Position numbers and translations under genes: made by a program. From Tubiluchus corallicola (taxonomy: Eukaryota; Priapulida; Priapulimorpha; Priapulimorphida; Tubiluchidae), in the NCBI GenBank assembly GCA_030141605.1, contig JAQGDQ010000132.1, positions 248,001 to 312,000 of the forward strand: DNA of 64,000 bases, given 5' to 3'. Shown here piece by piece: positions 12,820 to 26,100 of the stretch. The first letter of the stretch is position 1, and every line of letters begins with the position of its first letter. Below the pieces are notes generated by a model, which worked only from the letters and a program-made list of their open reading frames with translations, ran no database searches and was not told the origin of the DNA.

Positions 12820-15800
12820 TCACTTGAGACAACGATCGAAGTATACTGCACCTATATATCCACCGCGCATGGATTTCTGAACATTCTGTTCAAACAAGCG
12901 ACGATTACTCTGTAGCACTTCAGCTGCTTCCTTATTTAGAGGGTCTTCAGGGTTCGGTTCCTGGAATGTATGATATAAAACAATAGACAATTCATCATTT
13001 TTGTGTATTGCATATGAACTGGTGCAATTTTCGCATCAGTCAATTAATAAAAGTTAGAGTGTAAAAAGTGCCGGGTGACTGTTTAGTCCAGCAAAAGCAG
13101 GATATACAAATAGGCTTACCATTCTTATAAATATTTCAAACGCAGCCGAGTGGTCATGGCATGTGCTTAGCACCCGAGAAGATGAACAGTGAACAGTGAA
13201 CAGATCAGTGAACAACAACACTCTGAGCAATTTGACTGGTCATACCGGTTCTGGCTGTTCACCTTGCTGATGGAGGATGCATTCAGGAGTATGGCTAAGA
13301 CACATCTGTCAGTAGAGTTTTATCTTAGGGATCAACCTTAATGATGAATTAAATTCAGGTTTCACCAAACCTACCCGGATTAAGTAGGGCCTGCCACTGA
13401 GACCTGGATCATAGTTTCAGGGTACTGAACCGCAAAATAGGTAATCTTGATTCTGAAATGCACATTTTCTAGAAGAAGACAAGCAAATTATACTGTTCTA
13501 ATGTTACGTAGATATAAAGCTTATCTTTGAAAGTTTCTATGAAGTGACTTGTGTAGGTCAGCTTTACGGGTCACTTTGCATTTGTAGGTCAACTTTACCT
13601 ATTATTTACAGGCACTATAACTATGATGCCATAGATACAATTATAAAAGCGAAACAAAACTGGTTTGGAAATTCTGCATTTGGTGGTTAAAAAACCTTGA
13701 AAAGATGACAGACAAGTTGGAAGCATTCTGACAATATTGGGCACCTAAACCGAGTATCCAGAATGTAACTTTATCCAACTCAAATTATTAAACAGTAATT
13801 CTTAAAAGAGCAAATTGTAATTAGTAACTTGTAAAACAGCAAATTGTAAATACTAACAAAAAGCCGGTTAAAATAAATGTTAATATTGCAAATTGCACAT
13901 ACCAGAAACAGATACTGTAAGCCATAAACTATAGAGTTAACAGTCAACACTGGCTTCCAATCTTCCCTGTTAAATCAAAAATCAGTAACTTTAAAGCACA
14001 AGAAAACACTATTCATTCATAAAGTTAAAAAATTTGCCTAGAAATTTCATAATACATTCAAACTGCAAACTGTTTTACTGCGTGCAGAACTTGTATTACT
14101 AGCTACACTATACAAAACATGAACATTTAAATCCCCACAATGACCGTAAGGCACAGCCATTTTAACGGCAAGTACTTTAAAATAAGTTTAGATAACATTG
14201 CATAAAGTTCGAAAAATAATCAGAGCCATTCGTAGTGCACATTTCACCAACAAAGCAAAGTATAAATTACCTTATCTTATTAATAACTACCTACCTTCAA
14301 ACATACTTCCTACCTACTTATCTTATTAATAACTACCTTCAAACCTAGACTCTAGGAGACGAAGTTTAAGTTTGGTGGCTGCTGTTGCACACGATGATAA
14401 CAGTTTTTGTTAAAAAAAGCATTTTAATAAAGCAATATTTTCCAACAAACTACAATTGCTCTGGCTAGTGACATATAAGTACCATATTCCAACATAGATA
14501 CTGCAAAATATGAAGCTCACCTTTGTGCACAGTGTGCACCTACTAAGTTCATTTGCATACTCTCAACAAATTCAACAGAAGGAATGCAAAATGGTTGGTT
14601 TTTTTATTCCAAAACTGGTTTAGGGTTAGGGGCAATAATCTTATGCCTTTTCTCAGCAAAAGAGGTAACACCAAACTGCCGTAAAATATTTTAATTCTCC
14701 GATCGTAAAACAGCATGAGCTGATGTTTCGATAATATAAGTAACAAAGTGACAGTTTATTTTCTAAAATTAGCTTACCTTAGAATATTGAGACACACATT
14801 TCCTTCAAGGTCAATATTAGGATGATAGATTAATGTCTCGCATTTGACTTTAGGTGGTTCATGTGGATATCCCTGGCCGACTTTGAAACTGAACGAAAAC
14901 CGTCCATTTCTGTAGAATCCCTGTAAAATCAATTAAACAGTTTCACTAATAAGCACATCTACACGTTTCTAAATTAATTTCTGACAGAAAGCAAATTTAT
15001 ACAGGCCTTTCTTAAAGGGGCCTAACCAGCTGATTAATTACACGGTTACGTTAATTTGTAAGAAGACTGTGCTGATTGTATATTTTATCAGAATTATTTT
15101 GTTTCTATTGGTATAATTGGCTTATAGGTTAGGCTCATTAAATTTTTTTTACTATCATTATTATGTTTTATTACTAATCGCGTAGATAATCTTGGCTGGT
15201 AACTCTGTTTTATGAAATACTTACATAAACTTACGTAAAGTATGTTCGAAATAAAATGACGCTACTAAAAATAATAAAAATATTCTCAAGCCTAAAATCA
15301 AATTAGTGAATATTTAAAAGTTGAAGAATAGCTGGAAAAATAAGTCACCCGGAACAGCATTTCCTGTGAACATTGTTGTTAATTTCTAAATATGTCATAA
15401 TAATAAGCTTGCTGCCTTTGAATTTGAAACTACTTTTGATTTTTGTCCTTTTTATCTATAACGGCTGTAACAGTAACCAGCCGCTATAGACAAAATGTAA
15501 CTATAGAGTAACAGTAACCACTGCAACTATAAACTTTTGACCTATAGGAACTGTTTGGAAAATAACTGATTAATCAGTCACATTCATTGAGCAGACAGCA
15601 GATGGAAGTCATAAGATTAGAGCATGGCTTAGAGCAGGGGTGACCACACATTTTTGCGAGCTATGACCAAGTCAAAATAACCTACTCATTACAAAAATGT
15701 AAAACATGTATTTACTTATGAATATATAATGAGTATTCTTTATATGTACAATCTCAGTTGGTGTACCTTGCATAACTGCATAAGCCCTTATTGCACAATA

Positions 15801-18025
15801 CAATACTCGTGGCCCAGCTCCCCCATTTTTATGCCCTTTCTCAAGTTTAGTAGAAATAAATTACAGGCTAACTTGTTAACTTGCATGAATTTTACAGTAG
15901 CTGCTTGGAGCATCAAGAAGATGACTGGCCCGATTTGTCAGCCCGCTAATAAAGTGCATGCGATTTTCCCACACTATCTTGGCTATTGACCGGTAGATCA
16001 CGACTGACGTAATGGACACCCCTGGTTTAGGGCAATAAGAACAACCCTCAGTTAATTCCCTCAAGGTCCGCCACAAGAGTATCGACCAGCTCTGAAGCTC
16101 TGACATGGCCAGTAGTGGTGTAACATGAACTTTTTTGCAAGCAAATATTAAACAGCTCATAACATTTGAGATAACAAGCTACAGACATGTACTAAGGATT
16201 AGCCAGATCAACCACAAAAACAATGAGTCAGTCCTGGAGATGAAGAGAGAGGTGACAGTTTCTATCAACTGTCAGAAAACGGAAACTACAGAACTTTGGA
16301 CATGTCATCAGGGTCTAGAACTTCAGTACTCACATCCTCGAGGGTGGAATCAGCGGGAAGCAGCTGAGATGACGACAAAGAAAACCCCGGATGAATGACA
16401 TCACGGACTGGATGTGGAGAATGTTAGGGCAGTATGCGGGATATCGCGAGAGAGAAAAGTCAATGGACAGTACTAATGCTTGCATACATGGTTCGCGGCC
16501 GACTCTTGGACTGGCGACGTGAGGACGCAAAGCAAGGCAAGGCAGTCACATTTCACAGAAAAAATTGCCGTATTTAAACCATGTATCATAAAAAAGCTGA
16601 ACGGGAAATGAGTCACATATCAGGTACACTGATAATGCACAAACCTCTTGGTGTTTACACAGACACATGACTCATTGTGCACTAGACTAGACCACTGATG
16701 TGTTAACAGTACAATGTTTAATAAAAAAACTACAGACTTAATGATTAACTCGTTTTTTTTGTATGTGTGTTTCACTGCGATTGGCAAGAGCGGTAGCAAT
16801 TTAAATTAAAAATTGGCGATTCGCAATTTTTTATGGTGGCTAAGAAAAAAAGACCTTCATTCCTCTTACAATGGTTTTATAACATTAATACAAACTAAAG
16901 TCTGAAATTTCAAGTCTAGGACAAATTAGATAATGTTAAGTAACTGTACAGTTTTGCATTTTAAACAATAATACGTTTGCTGAACTTGAGTGTGGAATAT
17001 CTGAACATTGCATTTATAATAAGTAGTATGAGCTTTTGCAAGTGTCATTATTGTTCGAAAAATCACTTTCATTAAAAGCCTTACAAAAATTACGATGAAA
17101 CAAACATTATTCTACCCAGTATCCATTTTACTACAGACCTATGTGCTATGGACTTAGAGGAAACACACTAGGCTACTTTAACATAGTCCTGCCTTCCTAA
17201 CCAGCTTCAGAGATCACTGATTAATGCGGAATGTGAAGATTCAATATTGTCACACACTAATACCTCTCTGTGACCATCACTCTATATTGATACTTCGGGT
17301 TAAACTGTTTTACGGAGTGGAATTAAAATAAATCAATATGTGCGTATATAAATCTGGATAATTATAACAACAAATAAGCTATTATTAGGCGTCTATGGAA
17401 TGCTTGTCAATTTCACAGTTGTTAATATTGCCAAGGTCGCTGTGCAACTGTAAGTCATCTTACAAGAAACACTAATTGCAATGTTTAGTGTGTTAGCAAA
17501 GTTCCACTGCTCTTGAAACCTGCTAAATTACCTCATCAGGACAAATAATTAGTTTGAAGTTCAAAAGGTCATCTGCATCTGGAAAATCTACTTGACATGT
17601 TTTTGGCAAGTTTAGCTCATTTATATCTGAAACAAAGAAACAATAACAACTAGTCAAATCAACAATACAAATTCAAATAACATACAAAATTAGAAATAGG
17701 TTCTAATGTTACTGCTGTACAGAACAGCTGTTTCAACACAAAGAAATTTTGAAAGTATACACTTTTTTTTACAAAACGATAACAACTTTCAAAATATCAC
17801 TTATTTACCAATTTCGACAAAATATTATTTCTTTTAACGTTTTCACGAAAATTCATCTTCACTCTTACGAATATGACCATTTTTTGACAAGACAAAATAT
17901 TGCGACATTCCAATTTTACCTTTCTGTATTCGCAGTTGAGCAGCTGACTGTCTTTTCCGAGTTCCCGATTTCTCGGCCGGTTCACCATCCTTCTTCTGTT
18001 GTTTTAAAGAAAAGAGCTTTATCAT
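12820..18025 (-). CDS. UBE2M: NEDD8-conjugating E2 enzyme UBC12
   Basis: E2 enzyme that takes NEDD8 from the NAE1-UBA3 E1 and passes it to cullins with the help of DCN1 and RBX1. Complete in five exons, in transcription order: 17920-18025, 17532-17626, 14778-14920, 13903-13966, 12820-12960 (TGA at 12820-12822). Phases join exactly to give 182 residues, against 183 in human. The start is fixed by the UBC12-specific N-terminus [12 protein letters not shown], whose first residues dock on UBA3 and, when acetylated, on DCN1. The UBC fold fills about residues 30-178. The HPN motif is in YHPNIDLEG and the catalytic cysteine is Cys110 in GNVCLNIL, followed by EDWKPVLT. The C-terminus is YFDRCLK. All key residues are intact. 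Intron 2 (14921-17531) carries a hAT MITE and a LINE relic. Confidence 0.98.
13141..13186 (+). repeat. Possible tRNA-like SINE head
   Basis: The text GCAGCCGAGTGGTCATGGC resembles a Leu/Ser-type tRNA A box (GCCGAGTGGT). No convincing B box follows, and a GAACAGT micro-repeat starts instead. It lies in the last UBE2M intron. It may be a broken SINE or chance. Confidence 0.25.
14271..14346. repeat. Two-copy 46-bp tandem duplication
   Basis: CTTATCTTATTAATAACTACC starts at 14271 and again at 14317, each followed by a CTTCAAAC word. It lies in UBE2M intron 3. Confidence 0.6.
15635..16024. mobile_element. hAT-type MITE
   Basis: The 390-bp element begins CAGGGGTGACC and ends GGACACCCCTG, the inverted ends of Charlie-like hAT elements. 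The flanking octamers GCTTAGAG and GTTTAGGG match at 6 of 8 positions, as expected for an old 8-bp target duplication. The sub-terminal text near the right end (GACCGGTAGATCACGACTGACG) is typical of such elements. No transposase is present. It sits in UBE2M intron 2. Confidence 0.8.
16130..16555 (+). mobile_element. Degraded LINE reverse-transcriptase 3' fragment
   Basis: One frame reads [21 protein letters not shown], matching the usual 'RRMLRISW.D.VTNEEVL.R' C-terminal block of many LINE reverse transcriptases. After a frameshift the text reads NDITDWMWR, then [11 protein letters not shown], matching the 'W..DI..W.G' and 'DREKW' blocks that follow in those proteins. Order and spacing are right, but stops and frameshifts show that it is dead. 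It begins about 105 bp after the hAT MITE. Confidence 0.65.
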
Positions 18026-18160
18026 GACTTAGATTATAGCTTACACAGACAAGACAACAAATGTCAACTCAATGTAAGCATTGAAAACATAAAATTATAC
18101 TCAATAAAAAGGCCAAATGATGTTTCTGCAACAAGCTTCCAGAACGGATGTAGTATTGTT

Positions 18161-18174
18161 TCGCCATCTAGCGG
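18161..18174 (-). promoter_or_regulatory. CTCF-like core motif upstream of UBE2M
   Basis: The minus strand reads CCGCTAGATGGCGA, matching the CTCF core CCASYAGRKGGCRS at 12 of 14 positions. It lies about 136 bases upstream of the UBE2M start codon, where the promoter should be. CTCF is confined to bilaterian animals, so the meaning depends on the host. It is a motif match only. Confidence 0.4.
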
Positions 18175-20068
18175 GAACTTGAGAAATTAATGAGAAGTGC
18201 GTGTTTTCTTAAATAAAAATACTGTGCCCTATTAATGAGGAATTCGTAATGCTAGGCTTGTCAGAAACACAAAAACAGAGACTTGATGTAATCATAACCA
18301 AAATGTTTAATGCACTTGTCCTAAACGAGTAAAAAGCTCACGTGAAAAAGTGAATGTGTGAAAGTAATAAATTACTGTCATTAACACCTCATTGCACAAC
18401 ATATCATAGCTAAAAATTTGAATTAAAAAAAATCAAGCAAATTTTTACTGAAAGTACAATATTGACTATCACACTAAAGCAGCTCTCCAGCAGGTACAAA
18501 AATGGTACCCTATTCAACTGTGATTACACTGCACACAATAGGTGTAGCTAGTCATATGTGTGTTGTTATAAACACGTGTTATGCACTTAACACTTTAGCC
18601 TTAAAGGGTATAGTTTGTGCATATTATAAGGTTTACCTTAGAAGCTAGGAAAAAGAAAAGCCCATGCCTCACGTGTCTAGCTTTGGCTAGATGGTTAATT
18701 CATCTACTTACAAAGCCTTGATTAACAAGGAAGACAGTGCTAGTTAACCTATTGCTTAAAAAAACAACACAAAGTACACAACTGGAAAAACTGTGTTTTG
18801 TTTATATTATAAGCCAATTTGACGCCATATTGCTAATGTTGATAAACAAAATTTCAAATATAGTACACAAAGTTCATAAGATATTTAGTCAAAAATATTT
18901 TTATTGTTTAATAATATGCCATCTCAACATTTAAAACCAGTGTGACTGTACATTTGCGAACAATGAGAACATTCTGGTAATCGATGCTGAACAATTGTCA
19001 GCTAGACCGACAAACTGTGTTATAAACAAACAGACACTTTCACTAAAGATTACAGACAGTGACAGAAAAGTGAATTTAAAAAATTAATGAATAATTTATT
19101 TATTCATAAGTATCAGTAGTCGTTGAAGCAAAAATATCAAGTCAAGGTTTCCATCAAAGTTATGCACAAAACACAGCTAGTATTTAATTACATTTGCGGC
19201 TCTGGAGCACTTTTTGCACAGTCTGACGTACTGCAAGCCAGAATAAAATGCACGTCAGCAGAGTATACTACTAATGTCGTATGACTGTGGCAGGACTGGA
19301 ACGTAACTCACCAAGTATAATCTTATAAGATCAGTCATTGAATGACAGGCATCTGAGCCACATTCAGATGTGTATGCAACTTCTTTAATACAGAAATAAC
19401 TGGAGGCAACATGCAGGTTCCTGGCAGTCACCCATCAATTTAATACCCATATTTGCTACTGCTTAACTTGGTAATTAATGCACTCTGCAACCACAATATA
19501 AGTAACCTCTACTCTAAATACGATATGGATGAGTGAGTATTATACTGCTCATGAACCAAGCACCCATGAACTTAGCACCTGGAAGCTCGGTGCAGATTAT
19601 CATGGTGCCCTCAACTTGGTGCTCACAGCAAAGGCATCAAGTTAAAATCATCAAATATATAAGTTTGTCAAGGTAGATTTTTCATTGTTTAATCCTGCAA
19701 TATAAAATTTAAGTTTACTTGCATTACATAATGGTTTTCAAAATTAACACTAGAGCGAAAAATTTGATACTCCATTCAATTTCATAGACCACTACAAATT
19801 TAGCGATGTTCACACTCACTTGCAATCAAATATCTATTTGAATCTGCAGCCAAACAGGGAAAAAATTTAGTTTTTCAACTATTTAATGTCGGTGGTTATC
19901 GTATTAGTGTGTTGGCCACAAGGTCTATAAAGTCTCCAATAATTAAAAAAAAATAGGTTAGATTCCTATGAAATCTTGGTTTATGATACTTAATCCTTAC
20001 AGATACTATTCAAACTTAGGGAAAAGTATATTAAGAAGAAAGACAAAAATTTACAAGCAGTGTCACGT

Positions 20069-20074
20069 TTTATT
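20069..20074 (-). promoter_or_regulatory. Candidate poly(A) signal of EIF3M
   Basis: AATAAA on the minus strand about 102 bases after the EIF3M stop codon, a normal distance for a short 3'UTR. Confidence 0.5.
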
Positions 20075-20175
20075 TCTTTCAGCTGATCATGTAAATCACA
20101 TCAGACGTAAATGTTCACAGTTGTTCATCGCCACGCCAAATGTTTTTACAAGTAAAGGCTCCATACATCAGACAA

Positions 20176-23100
20176 TTAAGCTGTTGCTACAGATGAGAGA
20201 TGATCTTGAACATGAATGAGGTTACCCTTCCACAACTGCAATGTTTCCTTTAGCTGAACCCAGTTTTGCTTGCTAAATGTTCGCTGTGTACAATAGCTGA
20301 CATTCACCTTATGATTTTTCTGATCAATGCGACAGATCACCTTCTTCGTGGCAATTACTGTGAAAGCAAGAGAACAAAGTACAACTGTAATGCATTTACA
20401 ACTGCATATAAATTTCTAAAACGTTTTGTAAACTAAAATGTACTATATACTAAGACATCACTAATAGAGTCATCAGCAATAAAAAGTTTCCGAAAATGTT
20501 ACTGATTCTTGGTGGATATGGTGCCAAGAATTTCTAAAAAAACCTGCTAAAAACAATGGCATTGGGAGACAACAATAAGAAAGCCATCAGCAACAAAATG
20601 TTTCAGTAATTGTTACTGATCCTAAATGGGGATGGTGCCAAGAATTTCTAAAACAAACTTGCTAAAAACAATGGCGTCAGTGTAGTAGATTTATTTGTCA
20701 AGTTGCATGAATTCCTAGTGATCCAAGTGGTTTATTTCAGTAGTTATTAAAAAAGCTATATCTTAGGCAGACTACAGTAGAAAGGAAATACTTTCAAGAT
20801 ATTATTTTTTTGCATATAATATTTAAGACACTAAGTCACTTTTATTTCAAGTGATTGCGGACAGTCATCTTTTAGGGATGTAAACCCAATCCATGCAAAA
20901 GGCTTAACTTGAGTAGTTAATTTCTTTTCAAGTAAAACAATTAGTTAGCTTCATTTCAACAACTATAATGCTGCTATAGAATCTGTGTTGGATGTAGTAT
21001 GAAAAATGAGTTTCATAAATGATACAGAAAAAAAAATGTAAACTTTTATACCATCAATAATGAATGACTCGACTTCGTCAGAAGAGATCTTCATTTCTTG
21101 TGATATGAGGTCAAACGGCAACTCTCGCTTACTCTCTGCCATCGACATGAAAGTTAATAACCGCATCTTCTGTAAATTTGCTTCATGATTTAGACCTAAA
21201 AAGAGAAAGGAAGCATTGTCTGTTGGTTAATGAAAATAGTTTTCACTGAGAAAGAAGAAAACTAATCCATATACTACCTAGGGTACACGATCCTCTATCC
21301 CACTGTTTTATAGGTGAAGTGTACTTTTACACATCTCTAGATATGCTGATTCTTATATACTATGATTAACAATTTTGAAATAACAGCTTCATATTTGGCA
21401 ATGTGTTATAAACTTACAGGGATGGAAAAAGTCACAACATAATTATCTTAATACAAACTTCAAGCATGCTTAAAAAGGATGTCAACTTCCAAAAAGCACA
21501 AAATACACTGGTTTTTGCGCCTTGTCCAAAATGAGCTGGCATACGACATGTGGGGCTAAACAATTTGTGTGACTATCCAGCACGCAACTATCTAGCGAAG
21601 TTGCATATATGTAATATGTAACATATATAGCGTATAACATATATATACATATACACTAACACAAAAATGTAATGAACAATGCAGGCTCTCCAGCTGAATG
21701 AGGTGGTACTGCAAGTGGTGCAGTAGAGGGTATACAGAGCATCATAGTCACATGCCGCCCTTGGCCATTTTAGTATAATCACCTATTATATATTACACTC
21801 AAGAATATATGCACAAAACACCAATTAATTGTTTAATCTGTGACGGCCGAACTTCTGCTATGGGTGGCAGGAAAATCACATTCCAAAAGGCTTCTCGTAA
21901 CAGTTCACACATTTCACCTCCACAGTATAATTAACAGACGATAAGGATTAATGCATAAATGTTGCATTAAATTGTTTATTATAGGACGTAAATTGACCGA
22001 TGATACTCAGTGATAGCAAAACATAAAGAAAGTATGTAGACTCTAGAGAATTTTTAACACAATTTTTCTTGAGCAGTTTTGTGACTTTTGCATGAACCCA
22101 CGTCACTGAGGTTATCAAAAATGTGCAAATTATGGTGCTTATTTTTTGAATGTTTACTAATCTTTTTTTGTGCCCGGTAGTCTAATGAAGCCAAGTCTTC
22201 CAGAAGGCAGCAAAAATGAAGATCATGGTTAATTTACTATAATAGGCAACCAGTAAGATCAATTACTGAAAAAAGCTAAAACATACACCCATCAACTAGT
22301 AACACTACTGAGCTAGGAAGAAGGGGAAATGAGCCATTCCGTCTCCTAGCAAGTGAGACGTTTAAGACAATATACCAACATCTAAACTTACCACTGCAGC
22401 AGTGGGTGTTGCTGTTATGTCAATGTACATCAATGTGATCATTTTTGTTATTGTTAAAATTAGTTTAAGATATAATAACAAGAAAACTCGGACAGTTTTT
22501 GAGTTCTGCTCACCTAATGATGACACAAAGTCAGTATTTTGCTTATAGAAGGCTTGATACTGTTCCAGTTTTCCAGATACAAATATTGTTAGCAGCTAAA
22601 ACACGAGAAATGTTTTAAAATTTGCGAATTTACAGTATAAACAACATTAAGCGAGAATAAAGTAATCAAACAACAATTAAGGTGTAACATTAAACAAAAG
22701 TACACATTTGTGATAGAAAAATTTTTTAAATGAAAGGAATAATATGGTTAACAGTTTAAGAAGAAACAAAAATCAATGACAAAGTTTGTCTTATAAGTGT
22801 ATCGTATTGCCACTATGTGTATAATCATTAATTAGGATAGACAAGTTGCACTTTAGTAGAGGACAAAGACAAAATTGTACATTGCATAAATCACCGTTAT
22901 TTATAAAAAGGAAAGTTAAAAGGAAACGAAACTCTACGATTTTGAAACAACTATTCCTTAAGAAACAACTTAATCCAAAAAGTCACGTCATAACTGGATA
23001 TTCAAACCTACATAATAAAGTGCAAAAATCTCAGAGCTAGCAATATAAACTACTTACATCATGGATTAGCTCGCCTTCCAAAAATTTGACAGGTTTTAGC

Positions 23101-26100
23101 TGCAGCAACCCATCAAGAATTAACACATTGGGATCAGCTATGCATGATACTATGCACCTAGAAAATTCCAATAAGACAATCTTCGATTATCTTTGGCCAA
23201 ATGAGAACACGTGCTAACATAAATTAATCAATGTAAACCACTGCAGCATTTAATGACATTATAATCATGTTTTAACATGGAAATAAAAACCAAATTTTTT
23301 GGGTGATTTTGTGGAGGAAACAACTTGCGTACCTAAAGACTTCTTGTAAAAAAGTTTGCTTTTGTCATACAGATGCGTAAATGATGTATCCCAGTGATTA
23401 CAACTATTGGCTTATGTCTTGAATCATTTTTTGTCTGATTTAAGATTGCTTCTTAGCAATCACTGATGTTGCTTACAAGTGGCTAAGTGTAAAGCAGCTA
23501 CCGGAGCTTTAGTGGTAATTGCATTACTACAGGACACTAATACCAGCTTAGCTAGATTTGAGTGCTTGAGACATCATTTACCATTTTTTCTTAAAATAAA
23601 GCTGGGAATTTAATGAATTGCTTTGGTGTTATTCGCTTGCAAAGTACACTCCACAAAGCGATCTATCTGCATCCATGATAATGGTAAATATGGTGCTATA
23701 AATGGCATATCCAAGCTGCAGGCAGAAAAACTCAATACGCGAGAAACCAAATTCTTTGCATCCGTGCCATTTTTGTGTAATACTTAAACTACAGGTACAC
23801 TGATGCATTATGTATCTAAGGTATTTGTAAACGGACAAACGTTAGGTTTTCAGTAATTTTTTTAAAATATTACACCATTTCATTGGATATAACTTTATCA
23901 ACAGCAATTATAAAGCATTGCAAAATGACCAATTTTTAATAATTCGCTTTGATTTAAATCATTTAATACATAAATTCTCCATCAAAGGTACAACTTACAA
24001 GAAAATAAAAATATAGTACAAAAATAATTTACAGTAATCAATGCAGAACCTTCTTGCTAAATGTGGTGCAAACAATTCAGCTTCAAATATCGTGCAACGT
24101 ATCAACGTAGTCAAAAAAACTCTAGTTGATTATTAATATTGTATAAGTAGGTTACCTATGAGCTTCTGATCTAGCCTGTGATGCGTTGTCATCCGTGTAG
24201 GTACCCAGCAACTCAAACATAACCTTACTGGCTTCCTCACTATATTTCACTTCCAGCAAGGCTTCATAGAGCAGCCGATAAAGATTTTGAACGTTAGCTA
24301 TGCTCAAGTCCCATAAACATACCCATTTTTGTATCTGGAAACATGCGAGCATACTTTAGCAATATTATGTGGAATTTCAAAAATATTTGATGTTCACTGA
24401 CCCATCTTATCCAAATAATCCAGTTCAGATCAGAAAAAGTGTTACAAAAGTTTGCTAGTGTTCGAAAACTGAATAAAACATTCAGTATAGTAAAGCAGAC
24501 AACTTTGCTGTCTTTGCCAATGATTTTCAAAGCCTAATATAAAAATGTAATATTTTTTGGTATAATAGCATCTAAAATTGGGTATTAAAAGAAGCAGGGA
24601 TGGCAAAAATTAAAGTTTAATCATTACCTTGGATATATCAGTTTCGATCATATCAACATTATTAGTGTGGCCAGCAACTTTCACCAAGGCACAGTAAACA
24701 TTGTACCGCAATACCGAGCGCTCATCCAAACCATGAAACAAATTACTCAACCTGAAACCAATTTAAGAAAAATAGGTTATGTTTCAAATCAATAGATATT
24801 AGTGTTATTTAACTGTTTATTTTGAGTATATAAACACATACATATATACATGCACCCTCTATTTCCAGGGCTATAACAGTTAACAGTATTCACATTTCAT
24901 ATTTAACAACTTACAATAGCTATGCTAGCATTGTATTATCATTACCTTCGTAACTGTATTGATAACAATTTTCTGAAATTAATTAATCCCGTTAGGTTAG
25001 TGGCAAAATAAAAAATAATCTAACAAAATATTAGCAAAGTTAATTAAAATCAGATTATCACGACAAGTTAACATATAATTAACATCCTGGTGCTGTAAAA
25101 CGCGTGCACAGTTTTCTCGTTTATTGCAACTTACGAATTTACATAGAAACGGTAGATGATGTGGGGTTTTCCACCCATCCAAGCACTGGCTTATATTATT
25201 GCCTGAACAGAAGATCATTAAAATTACCTTGACCTGTTAGAAATATGCAGGCTAGACTATCAAGTTTTCTATTACCTCTCTGTACTGGAATATTCAAGGG
25301 AGCAGTACTTAGTGAATATGGATAAATTGGAGATGCCCCACAAATTATCTGTTGTGATACTTACATTTCCATATTCCTAATATATAATTATCAATATCGC
25401 TTTTAACATTTCCATATTCCTAATATATAATTATCAATATCACTTTTAACATTTCCATATTCCTAATATATAATTATCAATATCACTTTTAACATTTCCA
25501 TATTCCTAATATATAATTATCAATATCACTTTTACTATATTTAATGACTGCTTTGGGGATTTCTCGTAAATCTAAATTTCAGGCAGTAAAATCTTTAGTT
25601 ATTCCTAAAAATTCATTAGTTGCCAATAAAGCCAAACGTAAAAAGTATCTATTTAGAGTTATTGGACTGTTTTTTAATCAAATCAAATTTAATTTTACTA
25701 GATCACTGCTTAGCACTGACAAAGTTTTTAAGATAAATTTCCATGTTAAGCATTTCCACATAATCTCTAAAGGCGGTAATCCACATATTAACTGTAGCTT
25801 GTCACGGGATGGGTCGAAGTGAAAACCTGTCACAGTTTTCATGACGTCATAAATTACGTCGCCAAGAAACTCATGTTTATGAGCCATCCAAAATAATAAG
25901 GTAATACCAGTGCCTTAAACAATGCAATTACTGTTACCAAACTAAAACCTTCATAGAAACAACATTTATGTCGAATTGTCATCCACATGTTCCAAGCCTT
26001 CTTTCTAACAACACATATCTACATGGAAAAGTTAAAAACTGAATGAAAACATAATCAGTATATTTCATCATACTCGAATCCTCACTTTTATTCCACACTA

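Larger units (their letters stand above)
18026..20175. other. Intergenic interval between UBE2M and EIF3M
   Basis: It holds the presumed UBE2M promoter at its left end and the EIF3M 3'UTR at its right end (both genes are on the minus strand). The rest is AT-rich unique sequence. Short frames such as 18737-18934 and 19968-20219 show no recognisable family. Confidence 0.6.
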
